Shown here one piece after another: positions 36,161-43,892 of a stretch of 54,149 bases of DNA (within the stretch, counting starts at the first letter, position 1; each line of letters starts with the position of its first letter). The stretch is from an uncultured Eubacterium sp. (GTDB lineage: Bacteria > Bacillota > Clostridia > Peptostreptococcales > Anaerovoracaceae). Below the pieces are notes generated by a model that was not told the origin of the DNA, ran no database searches, and worked only from the letters and a program-made list of their open reading frames with translations. A program made the position numbers and the translations under genes. The DNA is taken from NCBI GenBank assembly GCA_937900695.1, contig CALCFD010000019.1, positions 1-54,149 of the forward strand, written 5' to 3'.

Positions 36161-38359
36161 TTATCTTGTTTTTACTTTCTTTATCTTACTCCAGCTAGAA
36201 TACAATGTACCGCTGGAAGTCTTTTTATAAGTTCTAACTTGTACATAATATTTCTTTTTAGCCTTAAGCTTCTTTACAGTTTTAGAAGTAGCCTTATAAC
36301 CTTTAACCGTTGTTATCTTAGACTTTTTCATCTTTGAAGAAGTCGAATATCTAACTTGGTATCCTGTAACCTGTTTCGTCTGCTTCTTAAAATAAGCTCT
36401 AAAAGATCTTTTATATGACTTTATTTTACTAAAGGATGTTTCCTTAGGATTTATTTTAAAATATAAAGTTTTTGTTCCTCTATAATTTCCTTTAAATTTA
36501 ACGATAGCTTTATACTTGCCAACATTTTTTCTACCTTTAGAATAACTTACAGTATAATCTATTCTATTTACTAAAGTTCTACCATTAGCATTTTTTATCT
36601 TTAAACTTGGTTTTTTAACTCTGCCATTGTAAGTGTAAGATGAAGTTGACAATCTTATGCTAGATATATAAGGTGTACTTTCACTAGTGAATATTTTACC
36701 ACATTCTATACACTTTTTATATTTATAGCCACTGCTTGATAATGACGAATAGCTATTTACAATCCAACTACTTAAACTATGAGCTTTAAGGGGAAGTTGT
36801 TCAGATGATACTGTAGTTTTATTTTTTCCTGCCTGATCTTTATAATAGTTATCACACTTTATACAATGATAATATTCATTATTTCCGTTTACTGTACATG
36901 TAGATGCTCTAGCTGAAATTTTTTCCATTTTATGAATATGCGATAATCTATCAATTACTGTTCCTAAGTTTCTCTTATCCTTACAAACTGTACATTCTTC
37001 GTGTTTTAATCCTTTTGATTGTTCATTTGCTTTTTTATCAACAATCCATATAAATCTATGTGCTTCTACTTTACCACTTTTATTTCCGCAAATGCATTCC
37101 TTCCAATGACTATTTGCATCTGAACTCCATATTGTATAACTATGAATGTGGTTTTGATTATCCTTACATATGCACAAATACCCATCACAATTTAAATTGT
37201 TTTCAGATTGATCATAAATATATTTTATATTATTTACAATATGAATTTTGTGATTATTTTCACTTCTATCAGCATTTGCCATATATAACTTATCAGGATA
37301 TCCAACAGTTCCTTCATCACAGTTAGTTATATCTACAAGATAATTCTTATTTTTTCTATGGATTATATTCCACATATGTGATCCACCTGAACCATCAGCT
37401 GTTTTCATATCACCTGTAACTGAAAAACAAGTTGTTTTTTCTTTGAAATTTGAAATATCACATAAGTATTGAAATGCTTTTGAATATCCTTCACATACTA
37501 CATTTGTATTTGGATCATTGTCAAATACGTAAATAAGTTGCCAAGGATCTCCATATGGAGCAGCTTTTGAAGAATCTGCCGCATCATAATTATATGAAAC
37601 TAAATTGCAAATTTCATCGCTATATAAAGTTAATTTTTCATCGTCTGATTTACTTTCATACTTATCTACAATATTTTTAGCATTTTCTACTGCTTTTGTG
37701 GCCGCACCAGTTTTACTTGTGTCTACTGTATATTCACCGCTACCTTTATACGCAGACGTAACCTTAAAGCTCAATAAAATATTATTAACCTTTACTGATT
37801 GACTATCACCTATCATGCTACATGCCCATTTCCATCCAATAGTTTTATCAAACCAATAAAGATCATACGGACAATCTGCTAAGAGAGCATGCATAAGTTT
37901 ATTAAAATTAATACTGGCATTAACTTTTTCCTCCATTTTAACCTTAGCTGCTTCTGACAGCTTTCCATTTACAACCAATTCACTTCCTACTTCTTCTCTT
38001 GTTAAAGTTATATCACAAGGCATTGTAAATTCTGTTGATATCTGCTGTCCTTTGGCTACTTTTTCAAAGCCACTTCTCAATAAATAATACGCTTCTTTAG
38101 TTAAAGAGCCGTCTTCAAGTCTACTACCTGCTGTAATACCAAAAGAAGATATATCTCCATTGATTTCCTCATACATAAGCTTGTTTACATATTCTTTAAA
38201 TAGCTCATCATCATTTGGAAGCTCATCTAAAACTTCAATTTTCTTCCCTATAGTCTCAGAAATATTTTCATTGGCTGCAAAAACTGATGCAGGCATCATA
38301 GTAAATGTCAACGCCACACTTAAAACTACGCTTAAAAGTAATTTAATAGTATTCTTCAT
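36161..38359 (-). CDS. secreted transglutaminase-like surface protein
   Basis: A 732-residue protein with a signal peptide (1-29, ending VFAA). Residues 240-365 form a transglutaminase-like domain with a Cys-His-Asp triad: Cys289 in VVCEGYSKAFQYLC, His328 in GGSHMWNII, Asp343 in NYLVDIT. From about 410 to 560 come cysteine-pair, His-rich repeats (CxxC in CICGN, CTVCKD, CIKCDN, CIECGK), then beta-sandwich and fibronectin-like segments to the end. Such proteins of gut and oral Clostridia bind or process peptidoglycan or host proteins outside the cell. No LPXTG is seen; C-terminal basic repeats may hold it to the wall. GAGGGGA precedes the ATG. Confidence 0.86.
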   Translation of the reverse strand: MKNTIKLLLSVVLSVALTFTMMPASVFAANENISETIGKKIEVLDELPNDDELFKEYVNKLMYEEINGDISSFGITAGSRLEDGSLTKEAYYLLRSGFEKVAKGQQISTEFTMPCDITLTREEVGSELVVNGKLSEAAKVKMEEKVNASINFNKLMHALLADCPYDLYWFDKTIGWKWACSMIGDSQSVKVNNILLSFKVTSAYKGSGEYTVDTSKTGAATKAVENAKNIVDKYESKSDDEKLTLYSDEICNLVSYNYDAADSSKAAPYGDPWQLIYVFDNDPNTNVVCEGYSKAFQYLCDISNFKEKTTCFSVTGDMKTADGSGGSHMWNIIHRKNKNYLVDITNCDEGTVGYPDKLYMANADRSENNHKIHIVNNIKYIYDQSENNLNCDGYLCICKDNQNHIHSYTIWSSDANSHWKECICGNKSGKVEAHRFIWIVDKKANEQSKGLKHEECTVCKDKRNLGTVIDRLSHIHKMEKISARASTCTVNGNNEYYHCIKCDNYYKDQAGKNKTTVSSEQLPLKAHSLSSWIVNSYSSLSSSGYKYKKCIECGKIFTSESTPYISSIRLSTSSYTYNGRVKKPSLKIKNANGRTLVNRIDYTVSYSKGRKNVGKYKAIVKFKGNYRGTKTLYFKINPKETSFSKIKSYKRSFRAYFKKQTKQVTGYQVRYSTSSKMKKSKITTVKGYKATSKTVKKLKAKKKYYVQVRTYKKTSSGTLYSSWSKIKKVKTR

Positions 38360-38384
38360 ATTCCCCTCTAATTTCCTAATTTAC

Positions 38385-39206
38385 TTACTCATTTAATTCA
38401 TCTCTCATCTGTACAACTGTCTTTTTTAATACTGGATGCAATTTATATGGTGCAATTTCTGATAATGGATTCAAAACAAACTCTCTTTTATGCATCTGAA
38501 TATGAGGTATAAGTAAGTCTTCATCTTCGCATACTTCATCATCATACATGAGAATGTCAATATCAAGAGTCCTTGGTCCCCATCTAATAATACGCTCTCT
38601 ACCTGCCATAGCTTCTATTTTATGTATTTTTTCTAAAAGTTCTCTTGGTGTAAGCAAAGTCTTCATCTTAATACAAGTATTTAAAAAATCATCTTGCTCA
38701 ACTCCACCATAAGGCTCAGTGACTAAATACTCTGCAACCTTAAGCACCTTACATTCTTTAATACTATCAAGCTCTTTTATAGCATCATCAAGATAAGCCT
38801 TTTTATCACCTATATTAGAACCTAAACTTAAATAAACATCATGCCAACTTCTATCAATAGTCACACTTACCGTCTCAAGAGGCAATCCAACAGGTGCCCA
38901 TGGTTTTTTTATACTCAAAGTTACACCATTTACTAAATCATAATTTAAAAGCAAAGCCTCTGCAAGGTTTTCAGCTACTGCCTCTATAAGTTTATACGTA
39001 TTTTTCTTCATAAACTCTGTAATAAACAAGCATACCTCACCATAGTTAACAGACTTATCCAAATCATCATCCATCGCTGCTGACCTTGTATAAACTCTCA
39101 TAGATAAAGAAATTTCAAATTTTTGTCCTAAAATATTTTCCTCAGAAAAAACTCCATGATTTGCAAAGACCTGTAAATTTTCAATTTTAATTTCATCAAA
39201 TTTCAT
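38385..39206 (-). CDS. folBK: bifunctional dihydroneopterin aldolase / HPPK
   Basis: A 273-residue fusion. Residues 1-118 are dihydroneopterin aldolase (LQVFANHGVFSEENILGQKF, KPWAPVGLPLETVSVTI). Residues 125-270 are hydroxymethyldihydropterin pyrophosphokinase (YLSLGSNIGDKKAYLDDAI, IIRWGPRTLDIDILMY). The two perform consecutive steps of folate synthesis. The last gene of the folC-folE-HD-folP-folBK operon, only 3 bp behind folP. AAAGGATAA precedes the ATG. Confidence 0.95.
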   Translation of the reverse strand: MKFDEIKIENLQVFANHGVFSEENILGQKFEISLSMRVYTRSAAMDDDLDKSVNYGEVCLFITEFMKKNTYKLIEAVAENLAEALLLNYDLVNGVTLSIKKPWAPVGLPLETVSVTIDRSWHDVYLSLGSNIGDKKAYLDDAIKELDSIKECKVLKVAEYLVTEPYGGVEQDDFLNTCIKMKTLLTPRELLEKIHKIEAMAGRERIIRWGPRTLDIDILMYDDEVCEDEDLLIPHIQMHKREFVLNPLSEIAPYKLHPVLKKTVVQMRDELNE

Positions 39207-39209
39207 AGC

Positions 39210-40019
39210 TTATCCTTTCAAAATAGCCTCTGTCATCCTAATCGCTCTTAAATTTTCCTTTACATCATGAACTCGAACAAATGATGCTCCCTTAATAACT
39301 CCTATTACAGAAGTTGCAATAGTTCCCTCAACTCTTTGATCAGCTTCCAAATCAAGAGTTAATCCGATTACAGATTTTCTTGATGTAGCAAGAAGCAATG
39401 GATAACCTAAATCATTTAATTCCTCTAAATGATTTATAACTGTCAAATTGTTTTCATATGTTTTACCAAACCCAACGCCTGGATCTAAAATTATTTTGTC
39501 ACTTGCGATACCTGCTTTCATGGCAATATCTATAGTTTCTCTAAGATCATTTTTCATATCTTCCATAAAGTTTTTGTAATTTGCTTTATGACGATTGTGC
39601 ATTAAACAGCAAGGAACACCTGCTTTTGAAATAAGGCTTGCCATTTTGTCATCATGCTTTAATCCCCAAATATCATTTACAAGATCTGCACCAGCCTTAA
39701 GCGCTGCATCTACTACATTACTTTTATAACTATCTATTGATACAGGAATGTCAAACTCTTTTTTTACACGCTCTATTATAGGCACTACTCTTTCTATTTC
39801 TTCATTTTCTGTTATTGCAACATGACCTGGACGTGTAGACTCACCTCCTATATCTATAATTGCTGCACCTTCCTTTATCATTTCTTCTGTATGTTTAAGT
39901 GCACTATCCATATTGTTCCATTTGCCACCATCTGAAAATGAATCAGGTGTTACATTTAAAATCCCCATAATGTAACATTTATTTTCCAAGTCAAATTTTT
40001 TATTTCCTATAGTAAACAT
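39210..40019 (-). CDS. folP: dihydropteroate synthase
   Basis: A 269-residue TIM-barrel enzyme joining p-aminobenzoate to dihydropterin pyrophosphate; the target of sulfonamides. MGILNVTPDSFSDGGKW (residues 18-34), IDIGGESTRPGH and LDPGVGFGKTYENN are the DHPS signatures. AAGGAGAG precedes the ATG. Confidence 0.97.
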   Translation of the reverse strand: MFTIGNKKFDLENKCYIMGILNVTPDSFSDGGKWNNMDSALKHTEEMIKEGAAIIDIGGESTRPGHVAITENEEIERVVPIIERVKKEFDIPVSIDSYKSNVVDAALKAGADLVNDIWGLKHDDKMASLISKAGVPCCLMHNRHKANYKNFMEDMKNDLRETIDIAMKAGIASDKIILDPGVGFGKTYENNLTVINHLEELNDLGYPLLLATSRKSVIGLTLDLEADQRVEGTIATSVIGVIKGASFVRVHDVKENLRAIRMTEAILKG

Positions 40020-40029
40020 TTTACTCTCC

Positions 40030-40512
40030 TTATATATCTACCTTTAAATTCATTTTTTCTTCATCCCATTTACACTGATTCTTTACATGACAAAAAAGGC
40101 ACATTCGGGATTTTTTGTCTGCTCTATATAATACGCCTTTTAAACCTTTATCACTTTTGGTTTCTGAATTTCTATGAGCTAAAATTGCATCTTTTATTTT
40201 TCTTATTTCTTCTTCATAAAAGTCACATGCCTTTAAAATTTCCTCACATAAAGTAGCGCCCGCTTCTTCATGATCAAGTCCTTTAGAATATTTAGGACTT
40301 CTTCCGATATCATGAGTAAAAGCAGTAGCATATATTATTTCCTTATCTATGCCTAAATTATCTTCTAGATTTTCAATATACATAAGACGAGCTACATCCA
40401 TAAGATGTTCCCTTCCATGACGACAAAAGACTCTCTTCTCCTCATACGACTCTATATCCGAAATAGCAGCATTCCATAAGGAGTTATTTATAATCTTGTT
40501 TAGTCTATCCAT
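40030..40512 (-). CDS. HD-domain phosphohydrolase in the folate operon
   Basis: A 160-residue HD-superfamily protein: His36 in RHGREHLMD, His67-Asp68 in FTHDIGRSPKYSKGLDHEEAG, and later Asp residues. A C-terminal cysteine cluster (CLFCHVKNQC) is present. A standard passenger of Clostridia folC-folE-folP operons. It may hydrolyse a pterin or nucleotide phosphate, possibly the dihydroneopterin triphosphate dephosphorylation step for which no other gene is seen here; that is inference from context. Its ATG is 2 bp after the folE stop. Confidence 0.87.
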   Translation of the reverse strand: MDRLNKIINNSLWNAAISDIESYEEKRVFCRHGREHLMDVARLMYIENLEDNLGIDKEIIYATAFTHDIGRSPKYSKGLDHEEAGATLCEEILKACDFYEEEIRKIKDAILAHRNSETKSDKGLKGVLYRADKKSRMCLFCHVKNQCKWDEEKMNLKVDI

Positions 40513-40514
40513 AG

Positions 40515-41069
40515 CTATTTACCTAACATGCGATAAAACTCATTACGCAAATTTTCATTTTCAGCAAATACACCACGAGTAACAGTTGTTACAGTCTTAG
40601 TTCCAGGCTTTTTGATACCTCTCATAGTCATACACATATGCTCTGCTTCAATTAAAACCATAACACCCTTCGGATGAAGTTCTTGCATTAAAGCATCAGC
40701 CACTTGAGCTGTTAATCTCTCTTGTAATTGAAGTCTTTTGGCATAAACCTCAAGAGTCCTAGCAATTTTAGATAAACCTACAACCTCTCCCTCCGGAACA
40801 TATGCAATAGCAGCTATCCCATAAAATGGCAACATATGATGCTCACACATTGAATAAAACTGTATATCTTTTTCAATTACTATATCGTTACTATCTGCTA
40901 TAAATCTTTTTTCTAAATGAATCTTAGCATCATCTTTATATCCTTTTGCAAGTTCTTCATACATCCTTGCAACTCTAAGAGGAGTTTCTAATAAACCTTC
41001 TCTTGTGACATCCTCACCTATACCATCTAGTATAAGCCTTACACCATCCATTATTTTATCTCTATTCAA
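40515..41069 (-). CDS. folE: GTP cyclohydrolase I
   Basis: A 184-residue enzyme making dihydroneopterin triphosphate from GTP. CEHHMLPFYGIAAIAYVP holds zinc ligands and the catalytic His; GREGLLETPLRVARMYEEL-type sequence opens the domain. I set the start at TTG 41069 (MNRDKIMDG after processing) because AGAAGG lies just upstream and the family starts here; longer frames to 41135 would overlap folC and add unrelated residues. The gene follows the folC stop by 4 bp. Confidence 0.94.
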   Translation of the reverse strand: MNRDKIMDGVRLILDGIGEDVTREGLLETPLRVARMYEELAKGYKDDAKIHLEKRFIADSNDIVIEKDIQFYSMCEHHMLPFYGIAAIAYVPEGEVVGLSKIARTLEVYAKRLQLQERLTAQVADALMQELHPKGVMVLIEAEHMCMTMRGIKKPGTKTVTTVTRGVFAENENLRNEFYRMLGK

Positions 41070-41073
41070 ATGC

Positions 41074-42372
41074 TTACCTTCTTTCCCCATTATAAAGTGC
41101 TTTCTCCGCATCACCCAAAAATGATAATGAACCAAATATAACTATTATACAATCTTCATCTTCTTTGGCCATTTTTATAGCTTTTCTAACTGCTTCATCG
41201 ATAGTTTCAGAAGCCTCACAAGATTTATTTACTTTTATCACTTCATCTCTTAACTCCTCTGCTGATAATGCACGAGGATTATTAGGAGTTTGTACAGTTA
41301 TAATATGTTCTGCTCTTTTAGCAGTTATTTCAACTATTTCATCATAATCCTTATCGCTAAACACACCAAATATATAGATATATTTTTTATTATTGAAATA
41401 CAATTCTAATGATTTCATAAGTTCTTTTGCGCCAGCTGGGTTATGAGCACCATCCATAATAACTGGTGGTGTTTCAGAAATTAATGTAAATCTACCCTTC
41501 CAGACTGTTTTATTAAGGCCATTTAAAACATCCTCATCACTTATATGATAACCTTGTTCCCTCAAAACTTTTATAGCCTCTAAAGCTACTATAGCATTTT
41601 GTGGCTGATAGCTTCCTGGTAAGCTAATAGTTACATCATGCCATTGTTTATAATCAAAACTCTGTTGTTTCAAATTCCGTGATTTTAACTTGATTTCATT
41701 AGGATCTACAATAGTTAATTTACAATTTTTTTCAATAACTTTATTTTTTATAACTTTTGCTGCATCTTCTTTTTGAGCTGCAGATATTACTCTTGTATTT
41801 TCCTTAATAATACCAGCTTTTTGCTCTGCAATTTTCTCTAGTGTATCACCTAAAAAATCTTTATGATCTAGGCTTATAGGCATAATAATTTCCAAAATAG
41901 AAGTGTCGATTATATTTGTAGCATCAAGGCTACCTCCTAAGCCTGTTTCTAAGACAACTATATCGCATTTTTTTTCCTTAAAATATAAAAAAGCAAGGAC
42001 TGTTTCAACTTCAAATAAAGTTGGTATCCCTGCATTATCCTTTTTCATATCTTCTGTTGCTTTTGCAATAGCTGTTACATGACTTGCTAACGAATCTTTA
42101 TTTATATATTCGCCGTCTACCTGTATTCTTTCACGATATGTGTCTAATGTAGGGGAAATATATCTTCCCGTCTTATATCCTGCACCAGACAGTATCGTTG
42201 AAAGATATGCTAGGCAAGATCCTTTCCCATTTGTTCCGGAAATGTGGATAAACTTTAAGTCCTTTTGTGGATTTCCAAGTCTGTCAAGCAGCTCTTTCAT
42301 ATTATCGAGGCCAAGTACACTTCCGTATCTAGATATTTGATCTAGATATACTCTTGATTCTTCGTAATTCAT
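41074..42372 (-). CDS. folC: folylpolyglutamate synthase / dihydrofolate synthase
   Basis: A 432-residue Mur-ligase-like enzyme that adds glutamate to dihydropteroate and folates. P-loop SGTNGKGSCLAYL (residues 44-56), LETGLGGSLDATNI and MDGAHNPAGAKEL are the family motifs. First gene of the folate operon; its promoter is visible at 42417-42445, transcribed away from the tandem 60-residue genes. AGGAGA precedes the ATG. Confidence 0.96.
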   Translation of the reverse strand: MNYEESRVYLDQISRYGSVLGLDNMKELLDRLGNPQKDLKFIHISGTNGKGSCLAYLSTILSGAGYKTGRYISPTLDTYRERIQVDGEYINKDSLASHVTAIAKATEDMKKDNAGIPTLFEVETVLAFLYFKEKKCDIVVLETGLGGSLDATNIIDTSILEIIMPISLDHKDFLGDTLEKIAEQKAGIIKENTRVISAAQKEDAAKVIKNKVIEKNCKLTIVDPNEIKLKSRNLKQQSFDYKQWHDVTISLPGSYQPQNAIVALEAIKVLREQGYHISDEDVLNGLNKTVWKGRFTLISETPPVIMDGAHNPAGAKELMKSLELYFNNKKYIYIFGVFSDKDYDEIVEITAKRAEHIITVQTPNNPRALSAEELRDEVIKVNKSCEASETIDEAVRKAIKMAKEDEDCIIVIFGSLSFLGDAEKALYNGERR

Positions 42373-42416
42373 TTTTCTCCTATCCGAGAGTTTTTCTCTC
42401 TTATTAATACACCTTT

Positions 42417-42445
42417 ATTATAATATGGAATAAAAAAATTAGCAA
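42417..42445 (-). promoter_or_regulatory. folC operon promoter
   Basis: On the minus strand -35 TTGCTA (42440-42445) and -10 TATAAT (42417-42422) are 17 nt apart, 45 bp before the folC ATG. A small GAGAG/CTCTC hairpin (42386-42400) lies in the leader near the ribosome site. Confidence 0.7.
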
Positions 42446-42503
42446 ATCATTTACATATAAGTAATTCTTTGCAATATATTTGTCAATATCTTATCAAAAC
42501 CAT

Positions 42504-42560
42504 ATTGTTATGTTTCTTAACAATTATATATCGATTCGGTTTTGATTCGATTTAGACTCG
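42504..42560. promoter_or_regulatory. regulatory module A: TTGTTA/TAACAA inverted repeat plus three phased repeats
   Basis: ATTGTTA (42504-42510) and TAACAAT (42518-42524) form an inverted repeat with a 7-nt centre, like a Rex operator with one extra base. Eight bases later come GATTCG (42533), GATTCG (42544) and GACTCG (42555), each exactly 11 bp apart, so they lie on one face of the helix. The module could serve folC or the downstream 60-residue genes. Confidence 0.6.
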
Positions 42561-42681
42561 TATTTGTCATATATTTATTATATTACCCTTTAAATTATCT
42601 GTTTTCTCTCTTATTTTAAGAAATAATTATAGTTTCTATCATCATTAGGCATTAAAAACATCTATGTAAACACCATTTAAT

Positions 42682-42780
42682 ATTGTTATTTTTATAACAA
42701 TTGATACGTTTTAGATTCGCAACTTTATAGCTGTGATTCGTTTTCAATTCTATTGACAAATAAATAACAATTAATAATAA
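42682..42780 (+). promoter_or_regulatory. regulatory module B: Rex-like site, GATTCG repeats and candidate sigma-A promoter
   Basis: TTGTTA (42683-42688) and TAACAA (42695-42700), 6 nt apart, match the outer bases of the Rex consensus TTGTTAAN4TTAACAA. GATTCG copies follow at 42714 and 42735 (21 bp apart) and a degenerate AATTCT at 42746 (11 bp further). Directly behind are a -35 TTGACA (42753-42758) and a possible -10 TAATAA (42775-42780, 16-nt gap). This repeats the architecture of module A. Confidence 0.55.
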
Positions 42781-42796
42781 TTTGCTCAAGAATTAT

Positions 42797-42818
42797 AAAC
42801 GTTGAAATTTCAACGTTT
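42797..42818. promoter_or_regulatory. perfect 22-bp palindrome upstream of the sigma-54-type promoter
   Basis: The half-site AAACGTTGAAA (42797-42807) is followed at once by its exact reverse complement. Its centre is about 65 bp upstream of the predicted start of transcription. Position and symmetry suit a binding site for a dimeric activator such as a bacterial enhancer-binding protein, although such sites are often farther away. Confidence 0.7.
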
Positions 42819-42846
42819 TAAAAATTATATGCTTTTTTTATAAAGT

Positions 42847-42862
42847 TGGCATGACTTTTGCT
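42847..42862 (+). promoter_or_regulatory. sigma-54 (RpoN) type promoter of the tandem 60-residue genes
   Basis: TGGCATGACTTTTGCT fits the sigma-54 consensus TGGCAYGN4TTGCW at every defined base. GG (42848-42849) and GC (42860-42861) are exactly 10 nt apart, as the -24/-12 elements require. Transcription should start near 42873, giving a leader of about 65 nt before the first gene at 42938. Confidence 0.82.
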
Positions 42863-42937
42863 ATATATATTAGTGTAAAGAAAATAGTAAACAATCACAT
42901 TAATTGATAAATAAAATTTGGAAAGGAAGTATTTATT

Positions 42938-43120
42938 ATGACTAAAAGATTTATGGCAGGTTACACAAAGATCACTAACAATGGAGTTATCGGATATTTA
43001 AAAGAAAACGAAATCAAAGCACTTTGTTCTTCAGTTGGTGCTTCTCCAGCAGATACAGCTGGTGCTTTAGCTAGAGCTAACAACATCAATCACGTTGTTT
43101 TTTCTAGAATGACTAAATAA
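42938..43120 (+). CDS. 60-residue basic protein, copy 1 of 3 (unknown family)
   Basis: A small, basic protein (8 Lys/Arg against 3 Asp/Glu) with one cysteine, Cys30, and no signal peptide, membrane segment or double-glycine leader. The central part KENEIKALCSSVGASPADT and the tail ALARANNINHVVFSRMTK look folded, with mixed helix and strand; the N-terminus reads MTKRFMAGYTKITNNGVIGY. GGAAAGGAAG sits eight bases before the ATG, a strong ribosome site. It differs from copies 2 and 3 only at residues 2 and 10 (Thr for Ala), though the DNA differs at 11 bases, mostly silent, showing selection on the protein. First gene behind the sigma-54-type promoter. I do not recognise the family. Confidence 0.85.
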   Translation: MTKRFMAGYTKITNNGVIGYLKENEIKALCSSVGASPADTAGALARANNINHVVFSRMTK

Positions 43121-43178
43121 GATTTTTACTTACATTTTAATTATAGATTGATAAAAAAATAGAGAGGAAGTATTTATT

Positions 43179-43361
43179 ATGGCTAAGAGATTCATGGCAG
43201 GTTACGCTAAAATTACTAACAACGGAGTTATCGGATATTTAAAAGAAAATGAAATTAAAGCACTTTGTTCTTCAGTTGGTGCTTCTCCAGCAGATACAGC
43301 TGGCGCTTTAGCTAGAGCTAACAACATCAATCACGTTGTTTTTTCTAGAATGACTAAATAA
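43179..43361 (+). CDS. 60-residue basic protein, copy 2 of 3 (unknown family)
   Basis: Identical in DNA and protein to copy 3. Starts MAKRFMAGYAKITNNGVIGY. GAGAGGAAG lies eight bases before the ATG. It is 58 bp behind copy 1, with no terminator or promoter between, so all three form one transcript. The last 18 codons are identical in all three copies. Confidence 0.85.
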   Translation: MAKRFMAGYAKITNNGVIGYLKENEIKALCSSVGASPADTAGALARANNINHVVFSRMTK

Positions 43362-43419
43362 GATTTTTACTTACATTTTAATTATAGATTGATAAAAAAA
43401 TAGAGAGGAAGTATTTATT

Positions 43420-43602
43420 ATGGCTAAGAGATTCATGGCAGGTTACGCTAAAATTACTAACAACGGAGTTATCGGATATTTAAAAGAAAATGAAATTAAA
43501 GCACTTTGTTCTTCAGTTGGTGCTTCTCCAGCAGATACAGCTGGCGCTTTAGCTAGAGCTAACAACATCAATCACGTTGTTTTTTCTAGAATGACTAAAT
43601 AA
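43420..43602 (+). CDS. 60-residue basic protein, copy 3 of 3 (unknown family)
   Basis: Identical to copy 2, with the same 58-bp spacer in front. Its downstream flank differs and carries the operon terminator. Three near-identical copies suggest that high dosage of the product is needed. Confidence 0.85.
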   Translation: MAKRFMAGYAKITNNGVIGYLKENEIKALCSSVGASPADTAGALARANNINHVVFSRMTK

Positions 43603-43604
43603 GT

Positions 43605-43774
43605 AAAAAAATAAACAAGCTATAGATTAAATATGGCTTGTTTTTATTCTCTTCAGTTGTCATTTTGGTGGTCTCACGTCCTTTCAATTATCAAAGCTTT
43701 AACGGTTCCTGTTATTTAACCCTTTTTCTTCTCTTTTGTTAATTTTATTATAGCATCTTTTTCCCATAGGTCAA
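43605..43774 (-). ncRNA. candidate short minus-strand RNA convergent to the tandem genes
   Basis: A good sigma-A promoter reads leftward: -35 TTGACC (43769-43774), 16 nt, -10 TATAAT (43747-43752). Transcription from about 43740 would reach the shared terminator at 43613-43643, giving about 130 nt. Only a 22-codon frame (43595-43663) without a well-placed ribosome site is present, so a non-coding RNA is more likely. I recognise no known RNA family. Confidence 0.45.
43613..43643. terminator. bidirectional terminator behind the tandem genes
   Basis: AAACAAGC (43613-43620) and GCTTGTTT (43636-43643) form an 8-bp stem with T-rich DNA on the plus side and an A-run (T7 on the minus strand) on the other, so it can stop the tandem operon and a convergent minus-strand RNA. 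Confidence 0.8.
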
Positions 43775-43845
43775 TAGTTTTTTGTATTTTTCCATATATT
43801 TTTTTATATTTTTTTGTGTTGTTTTTAAATTTATACAAGATAAAA

Positions 43846-43880
43846 GCCGATTACTTATCAACATAGAACTTGTAATCGGC
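43846..43880 (-). terminator. intrinsic terminator of nagB
   Basis: A perfect 9-bp stem GCCGATTAC/GTAATCGGC (43846-43854 with 43872-43880) followed on the minus strand by TTTTATCTT. Confidence 0.82.
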
Positions 43881-43892
43881 ATTATCTTTAAA

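Larger units (their letters stand above)
43121..43602 (+). repeat. perfect tandem repeat of 241 bp (two units)
   Basis: 43121-43361 and 43362-43602 are identical over 241 bp, each unit being a 58-bp spacer plus one complete 60-residue gene. The copy 1 gene (42938-43120) is a third, slightly diverged gene unit. Absence of any change between the last two units points to very recent duplication or gene conversion. Confidence 0.93.

Noticed and set aside
42938..43602. CRISPR-like or other short-repeat array impression
   Set aside because: The repeat unit is 241 bp, contains a complete gene, and has no variable spacers or cas genes.
42938..43602. Bacteriocin or RiPP precursor cluster
   Set aside because: No leader with double glycine or signal peptide, a single cysteine, and no adjacent modification, export or immunity gene. 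The radical SAM enzyme is 11 kb away and under separate control.
43595..43663. 22-codon frame on the minus strand within the terminator region, with a hydrophobic tail
   Set aside because: The nearest purine-rich site is about 14 nt from the ATG and the frame runs through the terminator hairpin; a non-coding RNA is more likely.
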